Positions 37,001 through 44,893 of a DNA stretch of 64,000 nt are shown here, piece after piece. Source of the DNA: Symbiodinium natans (taxonomy: Eukaryota > Sar > Dinophyceae > Suessiales > Symbiodiniaceae). The stretch spans positions 62,001 to 126,000 of the forward strand of contig CAJNDS010001247.1 in the NCBI GenBank assembly GCA_905221605.1, in the 5' to 3' direction. A program made the position numbers and the translations under genes. Below the pieces are notes generated by a model. That model saw nothing but the letters and a program-made list of their open reading frames with translations, had not been told where the DNA came from and ran no database searches. Every line of letters begins with the position of its first letter. The first letter of the stretch is position 1.

Positions 37001-40000
37001 CAGGGTGTTTATATATTTATTTTTTTTATGGGGTTTATAAGGTTTATGTAGGGTTTATGTCAAGTGTATAGGCTTCATAAGGTTTATGTAGGGTTTGTAA
37101 GGTTGTTATAGTGTTTATGTAGGGTTTATAGGGTTTATGAGGTTTATGTAGGGTTTATGTAGGGTTTATGTGGGGTTTATAGGTTTTTTTTTCGGGTTTG
37201 TGGGGTTTACGGAGTTTGTGGGTTTAGGGTTTATGGGGTTTAGGGTTTACAGGGCTTGTCGAATTGTTTGTTTCGCGTTTACGGGTTTTATAGGGTTTAT
37301 AGGGTCTTAGGGTTTAAAAGGATATTGTAGGTTTAGAGGGCTTAGGGTTAGGGCTTGGGTTGAGGGCAGGGCCTTACCGCGACACATGTAAACGAGACAG
37401 AAAATCTAGACAGACCCTATAGACCCTAAACCCTAAACCCTAAACCCTAAACCCTAAACCCTAAACCCTCCCCTACAACCCCAGGATCCCCCTCATAATA
37501 AGGACCCCAATGATAAGGTACCCCCGAATTTCGGAAAACCCCCTAGGGGCGACAGAAAAAGGGACAGCAAACCTAGACAGATTTAGGGTTTAGGGTTTAG
37601 GGTTTAGGGTGCAAACCTAGACAGACCATCCCGAAATTTCATCAAACAAACGAGAGAAACAGAGACAGAAGACCGAACCAGACTTGAACAGATCAAACAT
37701 CTGTCACAGTCCCGGAGCGCCTTCAGCCCCCCAAGTCCTCATGGTCCTCTTTTCAAGATGGGGGGGGGGGGGGGGGGGGGGTGCTGGTCTGAGGCCTACT
37801 TCCCGCCCCATACTCTAGGGGCCTTAGTGACGCAAATAGGGTTTTTTTGTGGAACATTATAGTGTCATTCTATAGAAACCATAAGGGAATATTAGCAGTA
37901 TATTTTTTGCGACCCCTATATTGCACCCCCCAAAACAACAACAGAAAAATTGTCTGGTGAAAAGCCCCGAGCTCCTTTCAACAGGCAGGGTTTAGGGTTT
38001 AAGGTTTAGGGTTTAGGGTTTAGGGCTTCACAGGCAAGTGCTCTCCAACCTGGCGCTTGGCCCTTCGATGTTGCGAATCCCTGAACCGAACCCTAACGGG
38101 GGCCCAGACCCCTGGGAGGATCCAAAAAGTAGAACCCCCAGGGTAGTACCCTATACTACTATGGTTTTATTCTAAACCCTAAACCCTAAACCCTAAACCC
38201 TAAACCCTAAACCCTAAACCCTAAACCCTAAACCCTGATTTAAGCCCTAGACCCTAAACCCCTTTGGAGGGATCTACTTTTTGGATCCTCCCCCCAGGGA
38301 AAGGTAGGCTTAAAAGGGCCAGGGTCCGGGGATGAAGGTGAACCCACAGCTCCGTCGTACACCGCCCCTGAAACAGGGTTTAGGGTTTAGGGTTTAGGGT
38401 TTAGGGTTTAGGGTTTAGGGTTAGGGTTTAGGGTTCAGGGTTTCGGGTACCAACCCCAGCCCAAAACAAAACAACCAAAACCTGCAATACCCTAAAACCC
38501 TGAACCCTAAACCCTAAACCCTAAACCCTAACCCTAAGTTGAAATATAGCCGGAAGCGCCCTGTACCAGCGGCCCCTGGCGCTGCGCACAAAGCTCACGC
38601 AAAGCCTAAACCTAAACCCTTGGCCCAGACCCGAAACCCTAAACCCGACACATCTAAGCCATAAGCCCCAAAACCCAAAAACCCTAAACCCTAAAACCTG
38701 CAAGCCTCAACAAACGTTTAAAACCCTTAAAACCTTCAAAGCCCTACGCAAAAACACACACACACACACACAAAAACAAACAAACTAATATGAAAACCCT
38801 AAAACCCTAAAAACCCTAATGAGAGTGCAGCAGGTACCTACGAAAGAATCCCTTAAAGCGGGGTGCATATATATGTATACATATATATATATATACATGT
38901 ATATGGGGGATATAAGGTCCCTATTCCGTCATTCCCTACTAAGAACCAGTAGTGCAGGGGTACCTTCCCGATGCACCTCTCCCAGGGTAGCCCTTAACCA
39001 GGACCTGCGGCCTAAGATCCCTGCTTGGGGTTCTGTAAAAACCCTAAACCTTAAACCCTAAACCCTTACAACTACCTGAAACTCAAGGCTTCGGCTCCGA
39101 GAAATGGAGACTCGAAGACTAGGTTCAGAGTTGTAGCATCGGCAGAACTATGCGACAGCCTGTATATTGCTTTAGAAGGAAGCCTAATTCTGATCTTAAG
39201 ACCAGGGGAGAAGCGTACATGCAGGAAATCTGCACCCTCAACTCTCAACCCGAAGCCTTACACCCCCAACTCCTTGCACCCAAACAATTACATTACAAGG
39301 TGACCCGGAACCCTAAACCCCAAACCCGGAACCCTAAACCCTACACCCTAAACCCTAAACCTTAAACCCTAAACCCTAAACCCTAAGCAGCAGCACTCCC
39401 CCAACTCGCAAATTCCCATTCCGTGTGCAATCAATCAATATATTTTGGCTACACACAGAAGGGTAGCAAAAAATTAAAATTTTAGCTGCCTTATTAAGAA
39501 AACCCAACAAACCCAAAAAGGCTAAGGATCTAAAGTTGCAGTAAAGTACCACAAAGATATGGTTGCCCTGGTGAGTAAAGCATCTGTCCCAGCGGGTTCC
39601 CGAGAATGACCCAATACTGGTACAGGGTTTTTGAGAGGATCTTCTACTAGCAGAAGACGAGGGGTAAAAAAAAAAAAACTTGTTTTAACCCTCTTCTGTT
39701 CTAAAAAGCCCTCTTCTACCTCGTGGGTTCAACTTACCGGATCCTCCCAGGGGTCTGGGTTGTCATGATGTACTATGTAGCCACACTACGGCAGCAAGCC
39801 TCTGGAGTGCTTGATTGAACCCAAGTCTCCCAAACCCTAAACCCTAAACCCTAAACCCTAAACCCTAAACCCTAAACCCTAAACCCTAAACCCTAAACCT
39901 TAAACCCTAAACCCTAAACCCTATTCAAAACATCCTGCCGCGCCGGGCCTGTGAGGAAGAGGCTCCTTCCTTGCCTTGGTCAGCAAAGAAAGCTTGCGCT

Positions 40001-40718
40001 CACCATCGGCACCGCCATGGGTTTAGGGTTTAGGGTTTAGGGTTCGGGGTTTAGGGTTTAGGGTTCGGGAGTCAGGGTTTATGGTTCAGGGTTTAGGGCT
40101 TCAATGGCTTCGGTTTCGTCAAAGTTTAATCTTCGCTCAGGGTATAGGGGATCAGGTGGCAGCCAAGCCCTCACCACACTCCCTATAGCACGCCTCTGTC
40201 ACCTCTGTATGGAAGCCCTAAACCCTAAACTGAAACCCTGCACCCTAAACCCGAAACCCTAAACTCACTTAGGGCCTGAGGATGCGGATATACCAAAATC
40301 TTGTACGGAGTGCAACTGCGCAAGCATGCGTTTCTTGGCTTGGAGACACGCAAAACGCGCACCCTACCCAATTCACACACACACACACCCGCCATGAACA
40401 ACACAAGCAAACTGCTATCACCTCAGAAAGGATTTTCCCCCAACTCATCCATGAAGATAGCTGAGCCCATGGCCCAAACCTTGAATACCGAGGCCCAAAC
40501 CCTTGCCTAGACCTTCAAACTACCCAATTGCCCCGAAAAATGGCCGGGATATTCTTCTTGGGGGAGTTTAGGGTTTAGGGGGTGGGGTTTACGGCAATGT
40601 TTCTGGATAATCGGGAGGTCTAGACAAGGAACAGCACCAAATTGACAACCGCGCGCTGCGCGGGCGTCAGCTCCGGATCAGTGGCGGGCTTCGCCTGTTG
40701 GTCGAGTTTCAAGCGTGT
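20307..40718 (-). CDS. PIF1-like DNA helicase gene, 16 exons recovered, both ends incomplete
   Basis: Gene-level entry; exons are listed separately. Minus-strand exons give ELTPAQRAVV, KSLVLRAVNREAKRQ, motif Ia MTAPTGAAAD, IGGATLHSWAGIG, motif II LLVIDE+VSML, motif III GDFCQLP, ISVELTE and a motif IV-like strand, in the PIF1/RRM3 family order. PIF1 helicases are 5'-3' DNA motors that resolve G-quadruplexes and remove telomerase from telomeres. Exons from 36990 to 20307 join in phase, with GC and GT donors mixed. The exon carrying the start of Walker A (between 40638 and 36990) and everything after 20307, including motifs V and VI, were not found, so intactness is unproven. Introns reach 4.4 kb. 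A PIF1 helicase in telomere-repeat-rich DNA is suggestive, but PIF1-like families can be large. Confidence 0.85.
20451..20495 (-). CDS. PIF1-like candidate exon
   Basis: Fifteen codons, VWERVPEPKRRFEEL. Acceptor GTAG|GTT, donor GT. Phase agrees with both neighbours; no motif. Confidence 0.5.
20571..20601 (-). CDS. PIF1-like short exon, C-terminal part
   Basis: Reads DLPGRRFYLK after a one-base completion, resembling the 'LPG....' segment after motif IV. Acceptor CTAG|GGAC, GC donor. An alternative frame is open, so moderate confidence. Confidence 0.5.
20748..20800 (-). CDS. PIF1-like exon, C-terminal part
   Basis: Reads VLRTDPEESALAAALAE plus GT before a GC donor. Acceptor AAAG|GTG. Weak sequence conservation; supported by phase to both neighbours. 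Confidence 0.6.
20993..21100. mobile_element. family C MITE-like element
   Basis: GGGTCCATGCACCTATGCAG to GGGTACATGGACCC, inside a PIF1-like intron. Confidence 0.85.
21228..21266 (-). CDS. PIF1-like exon near motif IV
   Basis: Reads DKLALVHIFTRRP, similar to the hydrophobic motif IV strand of PIF1 proteins. Acceptor CCGAG|GAC, donor GT. Boundaries rest on phase. Confidence 0.65.
21346..21435 (-). CDS. PIF1-like exon
   Basis: Thirty codons beginning DKRPERREGNPGFVECREKL, corresponding to the 'R..d..F...L..lR' segment after ELTE. Its acceptor TACAG|GAT lies about 3 bases from the end of family C element at 21438. GC donor. Confidence 0.82.
21438..21545. mobile_element. family C element abutting a splice acceptor
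   Basis: TAGGGTCCATGTACCCATAT to ACATGGACCC. On the minus strand its end runs directly into TACAG|G, the acceptor of exon 21346-21435. Confidence 0.85.
21737..21778 (-). CDS. PIF1-like exon
   Basis: Fourteen codons, VWAHAARISVELTE, matching '..W......ELTE'. Acceptor CCAG|GTT, donor GTGAGC. Confidence 0.88.
21833..21960. repeat. telomere-like array with CCCGAAA block
   Basis: CCCTAAA copies with a local block of five consecutive CCCGAAA variants (21850-21885). Confidence 0.95.
21961..22455. other. repeat-free stretch, no feature recognised
   Basis: About 500 bases without telomere-like units or inverted repeats, in a PIF1-like intron. No long ORF or exon-like segment was seen. Confidence 0.6.
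22535..22725. repeat. direct duplication of a spacer plus telomere-like array
   Basis: AAGGGTACAACCTTAGGGGT ... TTTGGTAGAACCCCATACCC occurs twice (22543-22616, 22639-22715), each followed by CCCTAAA copies. The copies are almost identical, so the duplication is recent. Confidence 0.9.
22765..22832 (-). CDS. PIF1-like exon: motif III
   Basis: Reads GDFCQLPAPEDDTWAFESKA then AL. GDFCQLP is PIF1 motif III and W.FES is the usual following element. Acceptor CCCAG|GCG, donor GT. Confidence 0.95.
22859..23045. repeat. telomere-like array with TTTAGGGG block
   Basis: TTTAGGG copies with a block of eight-base TTTAGGGG units near 22920-22990. Confidence 0.95.
23400..23580. repeat. G-run and GGGAGA-rich purine tract
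   Basis: 29 consecutive G (23400-23428), then G/A-only sequence. Confidence 0.95.
23758..23785 (-). CDS. PIF1-like microexon (28 nt) before motif III
   Basis: Reads AFGGLQLLL plus one T, completed to Cys by the next exon, giving 'FGGLQLLLCGDF'. Acceptor CGAG|GCG, GC donor. The plus strand of this spacer also reads openly (PEDAAQQQ...), but the PIF1 match decides the strand. Confidence 0.9.
24261..24500. repeat. GA microsatellite interrupted by CCCTAAA
   Basis: GAGAGA tracts broken at 24370-24393 by CCCTAAACCCTAAATCCTAA. Confidence 0.95.
24783..24906. mobile_element. family J repeat, copy 1
   Basis: Shares TTTTAGCTGCCT.ATTAAGAA, AGGCTAAGGATCTAAAGT and GTACCACAAAG with 39448-39556. Confidence 0.78.
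25626..25700 (-). CDS. PIF1-like exon after motif II
   Basis: Reads VSMLSARLMDALDAVGRAAR then GKPHE. 'DE|VSMLSA.L.DALD' is the PIF1 consensus, so motif II is split by a 2.3 kb intron. Acceptor AAAG|GTC, GC donor. Confidence 0.94.
25870..26990. other. intron stretch with few recognised features
   Basis: Holds an imperfect inverted repeat (25880-26040, CTTCTCCAATAAC region), a 26838-26935 family E-like right half, and AT-richer DNA with a weak minus ORF at 26140-26340. No support for a gene. Confidence 0.5.
27491..27600. repeat. variant arrays GGGCTCA and GGGCTTA
   Basis: Six GGGCTCA units are followed by four GGGCTTA units and then TTTAGGG, an ordered series of local variants. Confidence 0.93.
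28026..28079 (-). CDS. PIF1-like exon: motif II (Walker B)
   Basis: Eighteen codons, DIDACNRWLSATLLVIDE; 'RWL..TLLVIDE' is PIF1 motif II, completed by VSM in the next exon. Acceptor CTAAG|GAC, GC donor. Confidence 0.93.
28171..28262. mobile_element. family C element, degraded
   Basis: GGATCCATGGACCTGTATAG to ACCAAACATGCACC. Confidence 0.65.
28732..28851. mobile_element. family B MITE-like element
   Basis: Ends CAAGGAGCG and GCTCCTTG around the TAGTTATAAGTAGAGTTATA core; TA at the left, TT at the right. Confidence 0.82.
29020..29120. mobile_element. family H MITE-like element
   Basis: ATATGGGTAGTTTCCTAAAT to ATTTAGAGAACTACCCATAT. Confidence 0.86.
29139..29240. mobile_element. family I MITE-like element
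   Basis: TTTGGAGTAGACCCTG to AAGTATAGTACTCCAAGACC, directly beside a family H element. Confidence 0.8.
29278..29334 (-). CDS. PIF1-like exon with acceptor built from a telomere-like unit
   Basis: Reads VDQAKGLGTAAELVAKVCS, the helix between GIG and motif II. The acceptor is GGGTTTAG|GTT, the last TTTAGGG unit of the adjacent array. Donor GT. Confidence 0.88.
29570..29663. mobile_element. family D MITE-like element
   Basis: CCTGGTAGGATCCAAAAAAG to TTTTTTGGATCCTCCCAGG. Confidence 0.82.
30698..31165. repeat. compound trinucleotide array (CTA/CTG/CCT/CCA)
   Basis: Continuous three-base periodicity with blocks of ACT, GCT, CCT and GCC, ending in a CCACTACCAC decamer array. Translates to open poly-Val/Ser/Ala frames that are not genes. 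Lies in a PIF1-like intron. Confidence 0.97.
31287..31328 (-). CDS. PIF1-like exon: GGxTLHSWAGIG
   Basis: Fourteen codons, IGGATLHSWAGIGR, a diagnostic PIF1 family stretch. Acceptor CTGCAG|ATT, GC donor. Confidence 0.94.
31351..31550. repeat. telomere-like array, TTTAGGG orientation, in PIF1-like intron
   Basis: TTTAGGG copies interrupted by short TTTTTAG segments (31427-31470), 23 bases from the GGATLHSW exon. Confidence 0.95.
32394..32537. repeat. telomere-like array next to family K element
   Basis: About 18 TTTAGGG units with one variant. Confidence 0.96.
32543..32666. mobile_element. family K MITE-like element
   Basis: TGAAGTAGGGTGTAAATTTC to AACTCTGCTTCAT; two internal CACTCACCAATA-type repeats. 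Confidence 0.8.
32836..33789. repeat. array of perfect XhoI-centred hairpins in two supra-units
   Basis: The palindrome AAACCATCTTTTTCTCGAGA and its mirror half recur with the CTCGAG centre at 17 sites, mostly 52 bases apart. Two supra-units of about 435 bases are each bounded by a GGGGCTGGGGCC / GGCCCCAGCCCC inverted end and share the same linker order. No protein is implied although several frames are open. Confidence 0.96.
33801..35205. repeat. AT-richer palindromic satellite
   Basis: About a dozen diverged copies, roughly 85-110 bases, of GGTTTAAATGCCTAAATCTT plus AACCCTATAGGGTTTAAAGG. The centre CCCTATAGGG with TTTAAACCTTAA / TTAAGGTTTAAA arms is itself palindromic. Confidence 0.92.
35730..35765 (-). 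CDS. PIF1-like exon: motif Ia
   Basis: Twelve codons, VAMTAPTGAAAD, matching PIF1 'VA.TA.TG.AA'. Acceptor GTAG|GTG, GC donor. The next exon is 4.4 kb away, beyond the satellite and hairpin arrays. Confidence 0.9.
35933..36033. mobile_element. family A MITE-like element
   Basis: Complete element, GGGATGTTCCCCCTTATAC to GGGTGAACATCC, in the PIF1-like intron upstream of motif Ia. Confidence 0.85.
36418..36925. repeat. cluster of telomere-like arrays around a family A element
   Basis: Three CCCTAAA arrays (36418-36497, 36656-36739, 36790-36925), the last with CCCTAAAA variants, ending 20 bases before the Walker A exon. Confidence 0.93.
36504..36579. mobile_element. family A element, shortened
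   Basis: The left arm is truncated; the right end GGGGGGAGCATCCCAA is intact. Confidence 0.65.
36945..36990 (-). CDS. PIF1-like exon: end of Walker A
   Basis: Reads KSLVLRAVNREAKRQ, completing the Walker A GK[ST] if the previous exon ends in GG. Acceptor CCAG|GAAG, donor GT. Joins in phase to VAMTAPTG. Confidence 0.88.
37010..37330. repeat. degenerate TTTATGTAGGG tandem repeat
   Basis: GGGTTTATGTAGGGTTTAT and GGTTTATGAGG variants, telomere-like but expanded with TATG. Confidence 0.9.
37760..37781. repeat. poly-G run
   Basis: 22 consecutive G. Confidence 0.97.
38104..38297. mobile_element. family D element split by a telomere-like array
   Basis: CCAGACCCCTGGGAGGATCC left end, GGATCCTCC right end, CCCTAAA copies (38172-38236) between. 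Confidence 0.83.
39448..39556. mobile_element. family J repeat, copy 2
   Basis: Same order of shared blocks as 24783-24906, with small indels. Confidence 0.78.
39590..39760. mobile_element. family D element with an internal hairpin insert
   Basis: GGTTCCCGAGAATGACCCAAT core, right end GGATCCTCCCAGGGGTCTGG; an AGAAGACGAGGGG-type inverted repeat lies inside (39643-39725). Confidence 0.6.
40638..40718 (-). CDS. PIF1-like exon: N-terminal edge of helicase core
   Basis: Reads TRLKLDQQAKPATDPELTPA then QRAVVNL. 'LTPxQRAVVxLVL' is the glutamine-containing motif just before Walker A in PIF1 proteins. Acceptor TGCAG|ACA; the donor is either TTG|GT or a GC two bases on. Confidence 0.8.
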
Positions 40719-40750
40719 CTGCATGTGAAGCTTCGCTGAGCCTATCCTAA

Positions 40751-40882
40751 ACTACTACTATTTGCTTAAGAACCCCCCCCAGAAAATACAAAAAACTAAT
40801 TGTCCCCATCTTACCCTGATAAGGAAGAATATGTGTATTTTAGGGGGGGGGGGGGGGGGGGGTTCTTTAGCAGATAGCAGTA
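40751..40882. mobile_element. family F element with G run in right arm
   Basis: ACTACTACTATTTGCTTAAG to GGTTCTTTAGCAGATAGCAG; the right arm holds about 20 G (40843-40862). Confidence 0.82.
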
Positions 40883-41749
40883 AACCCTACACATCGACCC
40901 AAATTGGGCCCACCAGGTGGGATCTTGGGCTGCCAAATATGCACGGAGGTGTAAGACCGCAGGGCTTGGGGTTTAGGGTTTAGGGTTTAAGGTTTAGGGT
41001 TTAGGGTTTAGGGTTTAGGGTTTAGGGTTTAGGGTTTAGGGCTTTGGGTTTCGGGTTGGGGCTCCAGCTCATTTGGTTGGGGCAATCATATGTTTAGCTC
41101 AAGCTGATAAACGGCAGAGCCAAAGTAGGTGCCCAAAACAACGAGCTACATTTGCTGGACTCAGGGGGAACCTAGGAAGAAAAAGGGACCCTAAACCCTA
41201 AACCCTAAACCCTAAACCCTAAACCCTTTTTGGTTTTAAGGGATTATAAGGGAACCCCAGCCCTAAAAACATGAAATAAGGGCCTGCCCCAGGGTCCGCA
41301 GGTCAGAAGATCCCAGCGCAAAATGAGGGGGCAGGCCGAGAGCCGAGGGCCACTCAGGTCCCCGGGCTTGGTGGTTCAGGGCTTAGGGTTTAGGGCTGAG
41401 GGCTTAGGGTTTAGGGTTTGGGGTTTAGGGTTTAGGGTGGGGGCCTCCCTCCAGTTTTAATTAGGGTGGGGGGGCCTCCCTTAAGTCTTGTTCTCCGCAC
41501 ATGCACACGCAGGACGGAAAACTCTCCGTGTAGATCAGATTATCGCTCCAGGGAAGTTGGAGGAGCCTTGGCCGCACGCAGGTCTAACCTGTGTGGACCG
41601 GCTCGAATGATTACCTGAAGGCTCCTATTCCTTTTTGGGCTAGTTCTAGGAGATCATGTAGTATACTCCCCTATGAAGGTACTACATAGGAGCCTTTGGG
41701 TACAGCATCAGCAGTGGCCTCTTACAGCCACCGTCCCCTCTCTTCTTGC

Positions 41750-41956
41750 AGCCTGTCACTAGCAATTTGTATGAAGGCCGTCCTGTTGACAGCTAGGCAG
41801 ATAGTAGGACAAGGTATATTGACCATCTACTTTGAAGTGAAGCAGAGAGGCAAAGACTTTGATTTTGATCTCAGGCGGATGCTGCGACTGCTGCGGGTGC
41901 GCAGGAAGTCAAGAGGTTCTGAGGTGAAGGTCTATGTATGGTATGTTTCAGGCTAA
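41750..41956 (+). CDS. orphan plus-strand ORF
   Basis: After a strong pyrimidine tract ending in CTTGCAG the plus strand reads LSLAICMKAVLLTARQIVGQ and on through KDFDFDLRRMLRLLRVRRKS to a TAG stop. It lacks telomere-like repeats and has charged, protein-like composition. It is opposite to every recognised gene. It may be an exon of a plus-strand gene or the remnant of a mobile element; the right side abuts a family K element at 41998. No family recognised. Confidence 0.35.
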   Translation, partial: SLSLAICMKAVLLTARQIVGQGILTIYFEVKQRGKDFDFDLRRMLRLLRVRRKSRGSEVKVYVWYVSG

Positions 41957-41997
41957 GGAATTGGCTTCTCAAGCCCTGACAAAAAGTTTGGTTGTTT

Positions 41998-42118
41998 ATG
42001 AAGCAAGGTTTACATTTCTTGTACCCCCAAAAAGACACCCAGTATATACACTCACCACCAATTTTGAAAAGGAACCTTACATACACTCACCAATAACAGA
42101 AATACAAACCCTGCTTCT
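41998..42118. mobile_element. family K MITE-like element
   Basis: TGAAGCAAGGTTTACATTTC to AAACCCTGCTTCTTA with TACACTCACCAATAACAG. Confidence 0.82.
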
Positions 42119-42210
42119 TATCTCTTTCCCTAAGACCCTAAACCCTAAACCCTAAACCCTAAACCCTAAACCCTAAACCCTAAACCCTAAACCCTAAACC
42201 CTAAACCCTA

Positions 42211-42281
42211 GGCCTTAAAGGGTTCCCATGAGGGTACCTTAAGGCCTAAGTATCTACTATAAGGGTACATGGAGCCTTTGG
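42211..42281. mobile_element. family C element, 3' half
   Basis: Retains GGCCTAAGTAT and the GGGTACATGGAGCCTTTGG end. Confidence 0.65.
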
Positions 42282-42711
42282 GTTTCTGAACCCCCTTCTA
42301 TCCGTCCCACCCGAAGCCCTAAACCCTAAACCCTAAACCCTAAACCCTAAACCCTAAACCCTAAGCCCCTTCTATCCGTCCCACCCCGTTTGTTCGTCGG
42401 ATGTGTGCTTTGTTACTCGCTTCTCGCCCCCAGGGGCCGTTAAACTCACTTCCGAGCCCTTGCTCCCTTGTCATCCAAGATCGTCCAACCCCTAAACCCT
42501 AAACCCTAAACCCTAAACCCTAAACCCTAAGCCCGAAAACCTAAATTCTAGACCCTCAGCCCTAAATCCAGTCCCACAGCCCCACGATCTACTCAGGTCA
42601 GGACTCTATGCTGAAAACTCACTGGTGCTGAAGTCAATAACTTACTGCTGTAGAGCTATGCGGATCGTACAAGGCTTGTATGATCCATTGATCCGCTCCC
42701 CCCTCCCCGTA

Positions 42712-42806
42712 ACCCTAAACCCTAAACCCTAAACCCTAAACCCTAAACCCTAAACCCTAAACCCTAAACCCTAAACCCTAAACCCTAAACCCTAAACCCT
42801 AAACCC
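42712..42806. repeat. telomere-like array, CCCTAAA orientation
   Basis: Followed at 42880-43030 by an array of the eight-base variant CCCTAAAA. Confidence 0.95.
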
Positions 42807-43086
42807 ATAACCCCGAACCCGCATGAACCCTAAAGCCTCTAGGATGCCAGGCCTCCAAAACCTCAAAACCCGCAACTCTAAAACCCTAAAACCCTAAAAC
42901 CTCAAAACCCTAAAGCCCTAAAACCCAAAAACCAACCCTAACAGCCTAAAACCCTAAAACCCTAAAACCCTAAAACCCTAAAACCCTAAAACCCTAAGCC
43001 CTAAAGCCCTAAGCCCTAAACCCTAAACCGGGTGCCACAGTAAGCCTAAAACCCTTGTGGGGGTTCTGATCCTCCGCTCTACCGGC

Positions 43087-43138
43087 CCAGCAGTTCGGAG
43101 TCCACAGGCGTCTTCGACAGACGCGTGCTCAGCTTTGC
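43087..43138 (-). CDS. candidate exon, unrecognised
   Basis: Reads AKLSTRLSKTPVDSELL with GC donor (CTGG|GCCGG) and acceptor GGCAG|GCA. In phase with 43748-43798; possibly the N-terminal region of the PIF1-like gene. Confidence 0.42.
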
Positions 43139-43566
43139 CTGCCCGGGACCCTAAACCCTAAACCCTAAACCCTAAACCCTAAACCCAAAACCCTCAACAG
43201 CAACTCAGCCCGAGATATTCAAAGAGGGGCTAAGGGCTACGCATCAGCAGGAAAGAGCCAGAGTTCGAAGTCTTAGAAATGCTTCAGATCTTCGAGATAT
43301 CCAAAGAAGGGTTAGGGTTTAGGGTTTAGGGTTTAGGGTTTAGGGTTTAGGGTTTATGGTTTAGGGTTTCGGGTTTCGGGTTTCGGGTTTAGGGTCACCT
43401 GAATCCAAGTTCTGAAACTTTTACCCCGGAAAGGGCTGATACTTGAGGGGTTTGGGGGGTTGGAACCCTTATAGTCTTATAGCCAAAAATGGACGCAAGA
43501 ACAGATGCAGAGGCGGAGCATTCCCTCGCAATCCCTACGAAAAAAGCCTTTAAAACCCTCTACTTG

Positions 43567-43666
43567 CTAGCCCAGTAACCATAGTCATAACAAGGGCACC
43601 TTTTTGGGTTGGCTATGTTATAAGGGAACCTCAACGCTAGAAACGTGAAAAGGGCACCACTGGGGA
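43567..43666. mobile_element. family E MITE-like element
   Basis: CTAGCCCAGTAACCATAGTC, TTATAAGGGAACCTC and AAAAGGGCACCACTGGGG; about 100 bases. Confidence 0.83.
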
Positions 43667-43747
43667 ACCAAAACCCTAAACCCTAAACCCTAAACCCTAA
43701 ACCCTAAACCCTAAACCCTACACCCTGTAAACCCACAAAGCTGGCAC

Positions 43748-43798
43748 CTGTGCCGGCTTCGTCTCCTCAACCGCCTCAGGGAGCTCCTCTGTCGGGTC
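43748..43798 (-). CDS. candidate exon, acidic
   Basis: Seventeen codons, DPTEELPEAVEETKPAQ, acceptor TGCAG|GAC and donor GT. Phase 0 on both sides, matching the next candidate at 43138. Low-complexity acidic composition suggests a disordered segment. Confidence 0.42.
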
Positions 43799-43876
43799 CT
43801 GCAAAGGTTTAGGGTTTAGGGTTTAGAGTTTAGGGTTTAGGGTTTAGGGTTCAGGGTTCAGGGTTTTGGGTCTAAG

Positions 43877-43940
43877 GTTTAGTAGGGTTTAGTAGGGTTT
43901 AGTAGGGTTTAGTAGGGTTTAGTAGGGTTTAGTAGGGTTG
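43877..43940. repeat. ten-base variant array TTTAGTAGGG
   Basis: Six perfect copies of TTTAGTAGGG inside a TTTAGGG array: a three-base insertion spread by local copying. Confidence 0.95.
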
Positions 43941-44165
43941 AGGGTTTAGGGTTCGAGGCTGAAGGGTTGAGGGTTTACGTTGTAATTCAGGGACTGAAAG
44001 GTTTGAGGATCTCAAAAACTGGGGGGTTTAGGGTTTAACTGAACTCCCTTAGGGTTTAAAGCACCTAAACTCCCTCAACCTCTACCCTCAACCTTAAACT
44101 CCTAAACCCCCCCAAAGTTTAGGGTTAAGGGTTGAGGGTTTAGGGTTTAGGGCTAGGTCTCCCCA

Positions 44166-44249
44166 GTGCCCGGCGGCCTCTTCGAGGGCCTTCTCGAGGC
44201 CCCCCGGCTGGCTAGCATTGGCCGGCGTCATGAGCGGGCTCTCCATATC
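44166..44249 (-). CDS. candidate exon, uncertain
   Basis: After GGAAG the minus strand reads DMESPLMTPANASQPGGLEK and ALEEA. The plus strand of the same spacer also reads openly, so strand and boundaries are uncertain. Confidence 0.3.
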
Positions 44250-44893
44250 CTTCCGGTGCGACGGTTTAGGGTTTCGGGTTTAGGGTTTAGGGTTTGTAGG
44301 GTTCAGGGCTTGGGGTTTAGGAATCTCCATATACCAGTTCTCAGTAGGGAGCCCTGAATGAGGTACCCTGTAGAATCCCTTAAAGGGTTAGGAGGAATAT
44401 AAGGTGCCGAACTCCCGCTCCGTACTAAGAACCAGGGGGATTTTTTCCGTTCAGACAGGTGTAGGGTTTCGGGTTGACGGGTCAAGGGCTTAGTAGGGTG
44501 GGACTTCGATACCCATGTAGGGTTTAGGGATTAGGGTTTAGGGTTTAGGGTTTAGTAGACAACCTTTAGGACTACAGTACTGATTATGTTGAATGTTTCC
44601 TTGGGCTTATACGCAAACAAAACTGCAACATAGCATAAACCCTAAACCCCTACACCCCTACACCCTAAACCCTAAAACCTAAAACCCTAAACACAAGGAC
44701 ACAAAAGTCCTGACTGCATCTTTTGTTTTGAGTTTTTTGGGAGAAACAAACCCTGCTGCCTGAACACCCTAAACCCTAAACCCTAAACCCTAAACCCGAA
44801 ACCCTAAACCCTAGACCCTAGACCATATAGACCCTAAACCCTGAACCCTAAACCCTGAATCCTAAACCCCTCAAAACCCTGCTAGCCCCAAAC

